From JAGVSR01 sp963750715 (GTDB taxonomy: Bacteria; Pseudomonadota; Alphaproteobacteria; Rhizobiales; Hyphomicrobiaceae): a stretch of 64,000 nt of DNA. The notes beneath the pieces are model-generated. The model was not told the origin of the DNA. It saw nothing but the letters and a program-made list of their open reading frames with translations, and did not search any database. Of the stretch, positions 31,691-40,436 are shown one piece after another; position 1 is the first letter of the stretch, and each line of letters starts with the position of its first letter. The stretch is taken from the NCBI GenBank assembly GCA_963750715.1, contig CAVVRP010000009.1, positions 102,170-166,169 on the forward strand. Direction: 5' to 3'. The translations under genes were made by a program, and so were the position numbers.

Positions 31691-32668
31691 CTATTGGCAA
31701 TGCGCGTGACCGCGAAGCGGGGTCAGATCGAAATGGAAGTGGTTACGATGGACGTCATTCGCTTCGGGACCCAACACCGTTTCGAATTCGCGACAAGCCC
31801 CGTCGTGGAGACGGCGTAGAAACCTGGTCGCCGGTGTCGGCTTTAATGGCGCCATACCAACGTCCGCCTTTGCCGCGCGAGCGGCGGAGGATGCCGGAAT
31901 TTTCTCTTGCGTTGTCTTCAGCGAGAGGCTCGCCCGTGCCAGACTTTGTCCGGTGGCAGGCGGAGCCGATTTGGCAGTGGCGTTTCTACCCGACGGTGCC
32001 TTGGACGCTGCCGGCGCAGACTTTGCCTTGGCCAGTGCCGCCAAATCGCGTGCCGTGGGTCCCCATCCTTTGAGAACCGTAACGTTGCGGCCGTCTTCGA
32101 GTTCGAATGCCGCAACATCGATGGCGTTTGCAAAGGCATGCTGGCTCAGATTTCCGGCCGGAAAATTGTAGACGGTCCGGCAGGAGTAGCCCGAGGCTCC
32201 CGCAATACGCCGCACCGGAGAGCCCAATATATCGCGTGCCGCAGGTTGCAGGCTGAGTTTGTTCCATCGATGCAGTGCTGCCATGAGTCGGCAATTGATT
32301 TCCACCGGCGGGTCGAACACGACCTTTGGGCTCGATCCCAGGCTCTTCAGGCGTACAGGTGCCGTCCCTCCACAGCTGTCTTGTTTGACTGGTGCCAGCA
32401 AGTCGACTTCAGCGGCCACCGATTGGAGAACGTGCATGCACTCTTCTCGGCCACGCAGGATTGCGGTCTCGGTCCATCCATCCTTGCCACCGGGCGCGGC
32501 GGTATCGGGCGTCGTCTGGTCCGTGGTTTCCCTAGTGCCTATGGGACCTACGCCGGTTAACTTCGAGAGGAGCGGCAGGAAGCCGATCAAAAAAAGGCCG
32601 ATCACCACCAGAAAAGACAAGGTGGTCGATGACGCCGAGAATGGGTACTTTCTGAATGCCATGGGCAC
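31691..32668 (-). CDS. extensin-like family protein
   Basis: A 325-residue protein with one N-terminal membrane anchor (LSFLVVIGLFLIGFLPLL) and an extracytoplasmic Extensin-like_C domain. Visible are the four-cysteine pattern (ECMHVL, DSCGGTAP, INCRLMAAL, SYSCRTVYN region) and the C-terminal metal-peptidase-like motif VLGPEANDVHRNHFHFDL, related to D-Ala-D-Ala dipeptidase folds. The insert of about 70 residues rich in Ala, Lys and Ser (between WGPTARD and FLRRLHDGAC) is longer than usual. The role is probably in the cell wall, unproven. Start could be M1 or M3. Confidence 0.82.
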   Translation of the reverse strand: MPMAFRKYPFSASSTTLSFLVVIGLFLIGFLPLLSKLTGVGPIGTRETTDQTTPDTAAPGGKDGWTETAILRGREECMHVLQSVAAEVDLLAPVKQDSCGGTAPVRLKSLGSSPKVVFDPPVEINCRLMAALHRWNKLSLQPAARDILGSPVRRIAGASGYSCRTVYNFPAGNLSQHAFANAIDVAAFELEDGRNVTVLKGWGPTARDLAALAKAKSAPAASKAPSGRNATAKSAPPATGQSLARASLSLKTTQEKIPASSAARAAKADVGMAPLKPTPATRFLRRLHDGACREFETVLGPEANDVHRNHFHFDLTPLRGHAHCQ

Positions 32669-33240
32669 ATTTGGTCACCACGGAGTACAAGCCTGATCTA
32701 CCCGTGGCGTAGCACTGCAATTTAGCTGGCTGTCCCTAAGATAGCGTTAGAGCCAAGGATAGTGACCCGGATATGACGTCCCGATCCTGTGTTTGCCGCC
32801 CTGCAGCGCTTCGCATTCCCATCGGGGGGGCTTGAGACTTATCTTGCGAGTTCCTGCGGCTTGGCTCGCGTCTCTGGTCGTTCGCTGTCCAAGTCGGCAA
32901 GCGTCGCCGCGTCAGCGCTTTGAGAGACCAAGGCTGCCACTGCCGTTCGCGCTGGAGAATGTGACGGTTTGTGAGGAGCCGCTTACGACGACGTGGGGAC
33001 ACGTCCAGAGATGTCATAGTCACTGTTGTAGAAATCGCCGATGTAACGGTTTGGCGAGCCCATCGACAGCTGTCCAGTTTGCCGGATCGTCGTCGAGGCC
33101 GACGTGCAGGTCGCTGCTACAGCGACGACCTTGCTGCCTTGCGGGCTGTGACACACGACAACGAACCGCTTCGCGCTTTCCAGATCCGCGCGGTTGCCGG
33201 CGCAAGAACCGGCGCCGCGGATCAGGCGATTTCATTCCTT
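32669..33240. other. non-coding stretch before ftr1, nothing recognised
   Basis: About 570 bases. Frames of 70-150 codons exist on both strands (for example 32793-33242 plus) but their composition is Arg/Pro/Ser-rich like chance frames and none recalls a known family. Confidence 0.4.
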
Positions 33241-33244
33241 AGAG

Positions 33245-33258
33245 TTAGAATAATCTAA
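33245..33258. promoter_or_regulatory. Irr/ICE-like inverted repeat upstream of the FTR1 gene
   Basis: A perfect inverted repeat TTAGA-ATAA-TCTAA sits 83 bases before the ATG of the iron permease gene. It resembles the iron-control element of Irr in Hyphomicrobiales (TTTAGAA...TTCTAAA from memory). Iron control of FTR1 would make sense; it has not been tested. Confidence 0.5.
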
Positions 33259-33340
33259 AAATAACAATAGGTTGGTGACGATCTGACGCTCCGACAGTAG
33301 TTGGCAAGAATGGTAACCTTAAGGGTAAGCGAGCATTCCC

Positions 33341-34132
33341 ATGCTGACACCTGCCTTTTTTGAATCGGCTGCAATTCTGTTGAGAGAAGGTCTAGAGGCG
33401 ATCCTCGTACTCGCAGCTTTAGGCGCTTACCTCTCACGATCTGGTGCTGGCGATAGGAACTGGGCGCTGTATGCCGGCGCTGGCGCAGCAATTCTCGCCA
33501 GCGTTGCCGTGGCCTGGCTGCTTGAGCTGTTCAACAACGGCATGCACAACGACTTGATGGAAGGCGCGCTCATTTTGGTTGCTGCAATGCTGATGTTCTA
33601 CTTGAGTGGCTGGCTCTTTCTGAAGCAGGACCCTCGCGCATGGCAGCGGTATTTGAAGCAGCATACCGACAGGGTTGTCGAAGGAGGAACGATCCTTGCG
33701 GTTGCGATGCTGGCGTTTCTGGCGGTATTCCGTGAGGGTGCTGAAACCGTGCTCTTTCTACACGCGTTGGCACGGACGCAGGGCGGCTGGAGCGCTGGAT
33801 TGATCGGTGGCATCTTGGCGGCGACGGCTGGCCTTTTCCTTATCTATTTTATCATCAACACTACCACGCGGCGTCTACCGCTTCGTTCCGTCTTTCTGAT
33901 TACCTCGGCCTTTCTCTTTCTGATGGGACTGAAGTTCATTGGTGAGGGACTTCAAGAATTCCAAGAGCAAGCAGTGATCGGGTTTCACCCGGCAATAGAT
34001 AGCGGACTACTCGTGGCGCTCGGCCTCAACCCGAGTTGGGAAGCAATCGGAGCGCAGCTCGCAATTGTTCTGATTGCTATGGCCTGCATTTTTGCTGGCC
34101 GTCAAACCCAACACGTCAGCCAGCCCCACTAA
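33341..34132 (+). CDS. FTR1 family iron permease
   Basis: A 263-residue membrane protein with about seven spans. Both iron-binding REGLE-type motifs are present: LLREGLEAILVLAALGAYL near residue 12 and FREGAETVLFLHAL near 128, in the expected first and fourth spans. Family members transport ferric or ferrous iron into the cytoplasm, usually with EfeO/P19 or a multicopper oxidase; no such partner is next door, so the gene may act alone or with remote partners. Codons are less G+C-rich than in neighbours, hinting at separate origin. An Irr-like box lies upstream. Downstream is an IS630 remnant. Confidence 0.9.
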   Translation: MLTPAFFESAAILLREGLEAILVLAALGAYLSRSGAGDRNWALYAGAGAAILASVAVAWLLELFNNGMHNDLMEGALILVAAMLMFYLSGWLFLKQDPRAWQRYLKQHTDRVVEGGTILAVAMLAFLAVFREGAETVLFLHALARTQGGWSAGLIGGILAATAGLFLIYFIINTTTRRLPLRSVFLITSAFLFLMGLKFIGEGLQEFQEQAVIGFHPAIDSGLLVALGLNPSWEAIGAQLAIVLIAMACIFAGRQTQHVSQPH

Positions 34133-34148
34133 AGTGCGGGCTCACGGC

Positions 34149-34535
34149 TTAAGGTGGAGAGCTCGATGGGGCACCGATAGCCGGTGCCTGTTCGCATTCG
34201 CGCGTGAAGGCCGAGATGCCGCTCGCCTCCGGATCGGGGCCGGCGACAACGATCTCGACAAGCTCCACCTTCTCTCGGGCGTCGAGTTTGGGCGGACGCC
34301 CGTCGCGCGGTTGATCGGCAAGCCCGTCGAGGCCGTGCTCGTTGTAGCGGATGACCCAGTCGCGCAACGTCTGACGATCCATGCCCGCCGACCGCGCGGC
34401 CGCCTCGCGGCTCATACCCTCGAGCGCGTTGGCGATCGCGAGAATGCGCCGGGCGATACGCCCATCGCTCTCGGTCTTCGCAAGCTTGCGCAACACCGCC
34501 GGAGTGCGATCGCGCCTGATCGAAAGTGCAGACAT
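34149..34535 (-). pseudogene. IS630-family transposase, N-terminal fragment
   Basis: The minus strand reads MSALSIRRDRTPAVLRKLAK and continues through the HTH part AARSAGMDRQTLRDWVIRYNE and GLADQPRDGRPPKLDAREK, the start of IS630 orfA-type transposases (two HTH motifs). The frame stops after about 129 codons and the DDE catalytic half is absent, so this is an immobile remnant. It lies in the gap between two convergent genes, ftr1 and the cyclase. Confidence 0.8.
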
Positions 34536-34633
34536 GCCTTCCTCCATCGAATCGATGAAGCGAGGGAATCACGAACCGAGCCCAGACGGAATCGCACAAC
34601 GGCAACAGGAGTCGAGACTTTCAAGCGGCGGTA

Positions 34634-36400
34634 TCAGCTTGTGGTTGAACGGTCGGACGGCGCGAAGCCGCGCGTCAGAATCCCTCGCCATCCACTCGAC
34701 TTTGTATCGTCTTTGGATGCCAATTGGAACTTTGGTAGATCACGACCTCTCAGAACGCCGACAACCTCGACGGGGTCGGCCACTCCGCGCACATTGATTA
34801 GAGTCGTGAATGCGTCCCCCGGTGACCATCCGGCATACGTTGCGACTTGGCGCGAGAACATGATCTGGAATGATTTTTCCTTTGCGAGCCCTTCCAAACG
34901 ACTTGCAACGTTCACGGCGCTCCCGATAACGGTGAAATCAAGAGACTGTCCAAAGCCAATCCGGCCCAACAGCAACGGTCCCGCGTCGATACCGATCCCG
35001 ACTTCCAGCGGAGAGCCAATTTCGACTTCGAGTTTAGCATTGATCTTATCGAGCGCCAGATCGATTGCTCGTGCCGTTTGAAGCGCATCCCGGCATCCCG
35101 CTTCGATGCCATTCACTTCACCGAAGACCGCAAGCAGACCGTCGCCGATAAACTTATCAATTCGGCCGCCGTTCTCAGTGATAGCGGCTCCAACGACACC
35201 AAAAAATTCATTCAGGATAAAGACAATATCGAACGGCAGTCGCTTTTCCGAAAGTCGCGTGAAGTGGCGCAGGTCGACGAACATTACTGCAAGTTTTTTT
35301 TCTACGCCGCCCGCGTCAGCCTCCTCCAGTGCAGCAGTTTCCGGCCCGGTCCGGTCCGCATTCATCAGTCGCGTCACGACGAGGTCACCTTGCGGATATA
35401 TTTGACACGCCAATCGAACGTTCTCTGGCGCTCTGATGCTTCCGAGGGTAACGCTCTCTGGAAATGAAGGCGGCGGTAGCGGTGACGAGCCATGTTCGAT
35501 ACGCACACGGCACGTCGAACAGCGCGCCCGCCCGCCACAAACGGCGGCATGCGAGATCTTACTCATTCGGCTGATTTCGAGCAATGACGGTCCTTGCGGC
35601 ACCTTTACGCTTGGTCCCCCGACATAGCTGACGCGGACCTTGGGGCCTGTAACCCGCACGAGTTTCATGAGGCCGATGTAGCCCAGTGCAGCGCCGATAA
35701 GTACAGCGAACTCCAAGCGCGCAAGAGTGCGGTAGTTGGCGAGAAGGGCCCCGGTCTCCTCGCTCGGCCAGTTCGTCATGCTCTTTACGCTTGCCAACAT
35801 GTCCGGCTCGCCAATCACGGCTGCAATCCCGCGTCCGGCAACAATGAAGCCGCTCAAGGCCGCAATTGGTACCGCGATCGCAAGCGCGAGAAGAACCGGT
35901 GCTGCGCGCCGATAGGCTGGCAGCAGGCGCATCCAGAAATGTATGCCGATGCACGAGTGAGCCCAGACGAGAAGCAGCAGTGCACTTTGCGTAAGGGCGC
36001 TAGATGGCCAAAGCCTAGCGAGCTCGTAAATGTACGTATCCTTGACGCCGAACAAGGTATGGGCGATGCGCGTGTTGACGATGTGAGGGAACAGCAATAC
36101 GGGAATGGTCAGGCCGAATGCGAGTTGGATCTGCTCCCAACGCGGCATGCGTAGCGTCGTTCTCGTGGCAAGCTTGTAGATTGCCAGGGTGATGTGCGTG
36201 ACAATCGCCAGGACGAGAATGGTAGTGCCGGCATAAGATCGCGTGACCAATGTGCGCCACTGCTGGACCTCCTGCATCAGATCGACGCTGAAAATGCCCA
36301 TGGCGTGGTTCAGGAAGTGGGTAAGCGCGAACAGGAACAGCACGAGGCCGGAAATGAGCCGCAGTCGCTGAAGAACTGTGCCTCGCGATAAGACGTGCAT
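34634..36400 (-). CDS. membrane adenylate/guanylate cyclase with [2Fe-2S] ferredoxin domain
   Basis: The 588-residue protein has three parts. Residues 1-250 carry six membrane spans with many His residues (His28, 32, 69, 106, 149, 154), like a haem-b cytochrome of succinate dehydrogenase type. Residues 255-345 are a plant-type ferredoxin with Cys288, 294, 297 and 332 (CGGRARCSTC then ACQ). Residues 368-560 are a class III cyclase: MFVDLRHFTRLSEK, GGRIDKFIGDGLLAVFGE and GSAVNVASRLEGLA, with the metal Asp residues intact. It would make cAMP (or cGMP) in response to membrane redox state; related proteins occur in rhizobia. Function is inference, architecture is seen. Confidence 0.86.
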   Translation of the reverse strand: MHVLSRGTVLQRLRLISGLVLFLFALTHFLNHAMGIFSVDLMQEVQQWRTLVTRSYAGTTILVLAIVTHITLAIYKLATRTTLRMPRWEQIQLAFGLTIPVLLFPHIVNTRIAHTLFGVKDTYIYELARLWPSSALTQSALLLLVWAHSCIGIHFWMRLLPAYRRAAPVLLALAIAVPIAALSGFIVAGRGIAAVIGEPDMLASVKSMTNWPSEETGALLANYRTLARLEFAVLIGAALGYIGLMKLVRVTGPKVRVSYVGGPSVKVPQGPSLLEISRMSKISHAAVCGGRARCSTCRVRIEHGSSPLPPPSFPESVTLGSIRAPENVRLACQIYPQGDLVVTRLMNADRTGPETAALEEADAGGVEKKLAVMFVDLRHFTRLSEKRLPFDIVFILNEFFGVVGAAITENGGRIDKFIGDGLLAVFGEVNGIEAGCRDALQTARAIDLALDKINAKLEVEIGSPLEVGIGIDAGPLLLGRIGFGQSLDFTVIGSAVNVASRLEGLAKEKSFQIMFSRQVATYAGWSPGDAFTTLINVRGVADPVEVVGVLRGRDLPKFQLASKDDTKSSGWRGILTRGFAPSDRSTTS

Positions 36401-36940
36401 GCGGGGGTTCGCTCCTTGGCGATGGTCGACGACCCGCCGATCGGCTTCGCGTCCTCGTCAATGTAGCCGTGCGGGTTGGAGTGAACCATAACCGTTTCTG
36501 AGGGCTGGTTGCACGTCGTTTCGGGTCAAGCGGAGGAGACACTCCTTTATACCCAGACGATAACGTCCTAGCTAAGCGCAAGTCACGGACACTAAGGGCC
36601 AAGACCCACAACTGGATGACCTGTGACCAACGCCGCTGGACGCCTTATGAGAGCGTCAGGTCGTTGATCTTTCCCGGCTCCGGGATAAGAGGACGACATC
36701 GCTATCTGGCCCGCAGCAATTAATGGAAATAGCAATTGGCACTCTGTGTCGCAGATGACGCTATGGGCTGCGGGCGCGGCTATAGCTGGGAGCTATGAAA
36801 CTGGAAGGAACTCGGCACTTCAGACAACCGGCGGCTTGGCTCACACTAGAGACGGTGCGTGTCCGCCTTCCTGTAGGGACTTGAGGAAACGTTCGCACCT
36901 CGGCTACGATTTGGAGCTTCTGACTTAACGCGGTGCTAAA
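36401..36940. other. divergent intergenic region, no gene recognised
   Basis: 540 bases between the cyclase gene and the first peroxiredoxin-like gene. It should hold promoters for both; no motif could be fixed by eye and no frame looks coding. Confidence 0.4.
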
Positions 36941-37639
36941 TTGACAAAGTCAGTTTCAACGTTGACCGAATCCTTCGAAGCGATCTGCAGGATCGACGCA
37001 CCGCTCAACGTCAGGCTGTCGGCTTATGCAGACAAACTTCGCGAATTGAATTTTCCATTTGCGGAAGCCTATGACGACTTGGTGGCTCGTCTTCTTTCCG
37101 GTCAGATCGGGCACGACGCTCCAGGCGTGGGCGAGAAAATGCCAAACTTCATCCTACCCTCGATGGGCGGCACTCTGATGAGCCGCGACGACCTCAGGGG
37201 CCCCGTCGTCGTCAGCTTCAACCGAGGGCATTGGTGCCCTTTCTGCAAGATCGAACTCAGGACGCTGGCCGAACATCACGGCGAAATTGCCGATCTGGGC
37301 GCTGAAATAGTCTCCATCATTCCCGACAAGCAGCAGTTCACGGGCGATCTGCGCGCCGCCACTCTCCACAAGCTCCACATTTTATCCGACATAGACAACG
37401 GATATGCACTCGCGCTTGGATTGGTGATGTGGCTAGGTGATCGCATAAGGGACCTCATGAGAGGACGCGGATATCATCTGGAAAGCTACCATGGCAGCGA
37501 TGGTTGGTTCGTCCCGGTGCCTGCGACGTTTGTCTTGAATTCGGATAAAGTCGTCGTGGCGCGCTGTATTGATCCCGACTTTCGGCGGCGCATGGAGATT
37601 GCGGACATCTTGGCCGCGCTTCGTGAACTCAAGACCTGA
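36941..37639 (+). CDS. peroxiredoxin-like (AhpC/TSA family) protein, copy 1
   Basis: A 232-residue thioredoxin-fold protein. After an N-terminal helical region of about 70 residues the AhpC/TSA core begins at GEKMPNFILPSMGG; the active-site region is SFNRGHWCPFCKIELRTLAE, with CxxC spaced Cys rather than the single peroxidatic Cys of classical Prx. The C-terminus has PVPATFVLNSDKVVVARCIDPDFRRRM. It would reduce peroxides in the cytoplasm. A TTG start at 36941 is used; no ATG fits. A paralogue follows 62 bases downstream. Confidence 0.82.
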   Translation: MTKSVSTLTESFEAICRIDAPLNVRLSAYADKLRELNFPFAEAYDDLVARLLSGQIGHDAPGVGEKMPNFILPSMGGTLMSRDDLRGPVVVSFNRGHWCPFCKIELRTLAEHHGEIADLGAEIVSIIPDKQQFTGDLRAATLHKLHILSDIDNGYALALGLVMWLGDRIRDLMRGRGYHLESYHGSDGWFVPVPATFVLNSDKVVVARCIDPDFRRRMEIADILAALRELKT

Positions 37640-37701
37640 GCGGCAGGTGCGTGCTGCACTTCTGTCCCTGCGGGATTTGCGCTACAATTCGAGGACCGAA
37701 A

Positions 37702-38418
37702 ATGGGGCGCCTAATGGCTGAAGTTACCCTCGACGAGATTCTAGAGGAGTGCACGGAGCGTTGCCGCACCATGGACGCGCCTCTCGGGCAAAGACTATCA
37801 GCGTTTGCATCGGATGTTCGCCGCGCTAGCCCCGAGTTCGCGGACGCAGTGGAGCGGATGATTGATCGGCTGAAGCAGAATGATGCCGGGCTCGACGCGC
37901 CTCAGCCGGGCGAGCCAATGCCGGACTTTTTGTTGCCAGACGAAACCGGTCGCCTGGTCTCCCTCTCGGATATAATCGCGAATGGTCCCGTGGTCATTGC
38001 GTTCCACAGGGGGCATTGGTGTCCGTATTGCCTGATAAGTGCAACTGCGTTGGCGGAGATCTATCCAGAAATCGTCCGCCACGGCGCGAACCTTGTGGCG
38101 ATTACGCCGGAAGTCGAGCGTTTCAACGCTGAACTGAAGTCCGCCTCAGGAGCGCCGTTTCCTGTTCTCTCGGACATGGACAATGGCTATTCCCTCCTGT
38201 TGAATCTGGCGTTCTACGTCGGTGACGAGAAGAAGCGCTTCATGACGGAAGCGGGGTGGGGGATCACTCCCTATAACAACAACGAAACCTGGACGCTTCC
38301 CATACCTGCCACATTCATCGTTGGGACCGACGGCTTGGTCAAAGCTCGGTTTGTCGATCCCGATTATCGCAAACGCATGGATCTCGACGAGATCATCAGG
38401 GTTCTTCAAGCGCTCTGA
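37702..38418 (+). CDS. peroxiredoxin-like (AhpC/TSA family) protein, copy 2
   Basis: A 238-residue paralogue of the preceding gene with the same plan: helical N-terminus (CRTMDAPLGQRLSAFASDVR), core start GEPMPDFLLPDETGR, active site AFHRGHWCPYCLISATALAE and C-terminus IPATFIVGTDGLVKARFVDPD. Both copies share CPxC and the odd insert after NGYxLxLxLxxxxGD. Tandem duplication and diversification are likely. Start ATG 37702; an alternative ATG at 37714. The gene ends 13 bases into the opposite-strand gene's 3' end (38406), a convergent overlap. Confidence 0.85.
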   Translation: MGRLMAEVTLDEILEECTERCRTMDAPLGQRLSAFASDVRRASPEFADAVERMIDRLKQNDAGLDAPQPGEPMPDFLLPDETGRLVSLSDIIANGPVVIAFHRGHWCPYCLISATALAEIYPEIVRHGANLVAITPEVERFNAELKSASGAPFPVLSDMDNGYSLLLNLAFYVGDEKKRFMTEAGWGITPYNNNETWTLPIPATFIVGTDGLVKARFVDPDYRKRMDLDEIIRVLQAL

Positions 38419-39320
38419 CGCTGAGGGCGGTGGCTATGCTCCGTCCAATCGGCTGATCTCAACATTTTGATGAATGTATTCGCGGCGACTGAGCGCTGCC
38501 GGCCGGAGACCGCATACACGCAGACTGGCCGCATCAGCGAAAAACCGTCGATATCAACGCGGCGGACCTCTTCAGATACCACCGACCTCTCAGGCATGAT
38601 GCAGGCACCGATATTGGACGCCAGCAACGCAAGCGCATCTCGCTCCGAGCCGACCTGATGCGGTGGATAGCTGGGGGCGCCACTCTCGGCCAAAAAGGCA
38701 CAGAGTTCTGCATTATGTTCACAAAACGTCCGTTGCAGCAGATGCTCCTTGTTCAATTCTGCAGCCGATACGGAGCTCCGCGATGCCAGAGCATGCGCGG
38801 ATCCAATCACCAGTCTGTAGGGCTCGGTGAAGAGTGTCCAATTGTCCAATCGATCCCATGTTTCGCCGAGTGGCCCGCCGACTGCCACATCTGCCACACC
38901 CTTCTTGAGATGTTCAGCGAGCTCCGGCCCTGATCCGCGAGAAAAGCGTAACTCCAGTCCGGGCAAGTGCTTCATCGATTTCTGCCCGTCCGTCATTTGG
39001 GCTCGGGCGCTCAAGGGAAGCAAAACGCGGTTCCAGGTTGGACCAACCCGGGAGACACCGATTCCGAGAGCAACGGCTTTGTCTGTAACCGCGGCGACAC
39101 GAGCTTGCGGAATAGACCACAACTCCGCGGCGCTTGTCGCGAGGATCTCGACCGAGTGGGCGCCGGCCGTCTCCGTCAAACTTTGATAAGCGGTACTGTC
39201 CCGGCCTGGAAGGCGCGAGTGAACAAGCTCGACCTGAGGCTCTGCGAGCGTGGGTGCTATCGAGCCCCATGCAAGGCCCAGCATTGCAATCGAGAAGACC
39301 AGCATCTTGTCAAATCGCAT
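38406..39320 (-). CDS. secreted protein with LysR-type effector-binding domain
   Basis: A 304-residue protein (from ATG 39320) with a signal peptide, MRFDKMLVFSIAMLGLAWGS up to a likely cut after LAEP. The mature part from about residue 120 on matches the LysR substrate-binding fold: LPGLELRFSRGSGPELAEHL, KGVADVAVGGPLGETWDRLD, FTEPYRLVIGSAHALASR and ISERDALALLASNIGACIMP-like (GSERDALALLASNIGACI). There is no HTH domain; the residues before carry no recognised fold. So a regulator-type sensing domain is exported to the periplasm, where it could act as a solute-binding protein. The frame is open to 39371 but the signal peptide fixes the start. Confidence 0.78.
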   Translation of the reverse strand: MRFDKMLVFSIAMLGLAWGSIAPTLAEPQVELVHSRLPGRDSTAYQSLTETAGAHSVEILATSAAELWSIPQARVAAVTDKAVALGIGVSRVGPTWNRVLLPLSARAQMTDGQKSMKHLPGLELRFSRGSGPELAEHLKKGVADVAVGGPLGETWDRLDNWTLFTEPYRLVIGSAHALASRSSVSAAELNKEHLLQRTFCEHNAELCAFLAESGAPSYPPHQVGSERDALALLASNIGACIMPERSVVSEEVRRVDIDGFSLMRPVCVYAVSGRQRSVAANTFIKMLRSADWTEHSHRPQRQSA

Positions 39321-39352
39321 GGCAGTTACTCGCTCGAAGGGTAAAGGCAAAC

Positions 39353-39382
39353 GGGCCCCGCGGCACGCCAAGCCGGGGACCC
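39353..39382 (-). terminator. imperfect GC-rich terminator-like hairpin
   Basis: On the minus strand GGGTCCCCGGC pairs, with a mismatch, with GCCGCGGGGCCC and is followed by GTTTGCCTTT. It lies between the small secreted protein gene and the secreted LysR-domain gene, both read leftwards, and could end or attenuate transcription between them. Confidence 0.4.
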
Positions 39383-39406
39383 AGGAGAAACCGCGCCGCT
39401 TCAGGC

Positions 39407-39676
39407 TTACTTGGTAGATTTCGTTTGCATGTCGGCAAGGATTTGGTCCCAGACGCCGTGCGGCGAGAAGTTATCGCCCGCGGTGCAAGAATTATAAGCG
39501 TCCAGGGACTTGCGGACGGCGTCGGCTAACTCATAGCCAGACATCTTGTCGACATAGATTGACATTTTTCCGAGGAAATTCTTGTAGCCACCGTCACAGT
39601 CCGGCTTGGCGGCAAACGCGGGTGCCGAGAGAGCGACAGCGGTCGAAGCAATAAGGGCCAGAGCAATCATCTTCAT
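39407..39676 (-). CDS. small secreted protein, unknown function
   Basis: An 89-residue protein with a clean signal peptide (MKMIALALIASTAVALSAPAFA, cut near AFA-AKP) leaving about 67 residues with two cysteines (PDCDGGYKNFL and YNSCTAGDNF) that could form one disulfide. A good ribosome site AGGAGACT precedes ATG. I do not recognise a family; the size and charge are like periplasmic HdeA/SH3-like small proteins, not enough for a name. The neighbour downstream is also secreted. Confidence 0.7.
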   Translation of the reverse strand: MKMIALALIASTAVALSAPAFAAKPDCDGGYKNFLGKMSIYVDKMSGYELADAVRKSLDAYNSCTAGDNFSPHGVWDQILADMQTKSTK

Positions 39677-39838
39677 GGGAGTCTCCTGCTTTCCAGTTGG
39701 ACCGGGACCTCGCTGGATCCTGCGGTTGCGGAGAAACCTATCGAGCGGCTGTTCCCAACTGAAATGCCGTTTGAATCTGGATTTGATAGCCCCAAGCTAT
39801 GCTGAGCGCCTCGGTGTCTGAGGACCGCCGATCGTCAA

Positions 39839-39988
39839 TCAGTTGCAATGACTGAATTGTTTGCATCGTGTCGGGGCGAAAAGTTCCTCACCGAGCCACA
39901 ACGGCCCAACGAGTGACGATACGACCAGCAACGCTAAGCCGGTCGTCCCGACTTCGCCAACAGCGCCAAGAATCAGCGCCTTTTTCAT
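39839..39988 (-). pseudogene. N-terminal remnant of a small integral-membrane protein
   Basis: 49 codons from ATG 39988: MKKALILGAVGEVGTTGLAL then a hydrophobic segment to PLWLGEEL, after which the frame becomes polar (RCKQFSHCN) and stops. The first 35 residues recall small (~130 residue) four-span membrane proteins of Hyphomicrobiales that begin almost the same way; the remaining spans are lost. Could instead be an intact microprotein, but the sharp change at residue 37 argues against it. Confidence 0.45.
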
Positions 39989-40055
39989 GGTGCCGGGTAC
40001 CGTTCGTCCCTAGCCCGACCAAACCGGCTTGCCATGGCTCGAAGCCAGTAGCGTA

Positions 40056-40294
40056 TCAGTTCCGTTGCTGCTCCGGCTCGAGTTTGAAAGTCAGTTTGTC
40101 GATATTGCTCGTAAATCGTAGCGATATTCCAACATCGCGACCCCAGTCCGGGTGTCTTGGCCGATGTCAAAGCCCTCGTCCGCCGGGAGCGTGATCGGGG
40201 TACCGTGCTCCAGTGAAGTCCTGGCCACTTTCTGGCCGTCCACCGACAGCACGCCTGCGCCACCTTTGCCCCGGACCATCGGCCGGACTGACAA
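40056..40294 (-). pseudogene. arylsulfatase C-terminal remnant
   Basis: The minus strand reads GGAGVLSVDGQKVARTSLEH, TLPADEGFDIGQDTRTGVAM and EYRYD, the C-terminal beta-sheet end of arylsulfatases; after one base shift it ends FTSNIDKLTFKLEPEQQRN and a stop at 40056. The sulfatase core (CxPxR site) is absent from the window, so this is about 80 terminal residues of a lost gene. Confidence 0.7.
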
Positions 40295-40436
40295 ATTCCC
40301 TACGCATTGAGCGCTCTACTGCCGAACTGACGCCTGATAATTGCCAACTCTTCACGCGACTGAAATGCAGCTGTAATGCCGAACGGCCTATGCGGAGACA
40401 ATCGAAATATCGATTGTTTCATTATGGAGAGTACGC

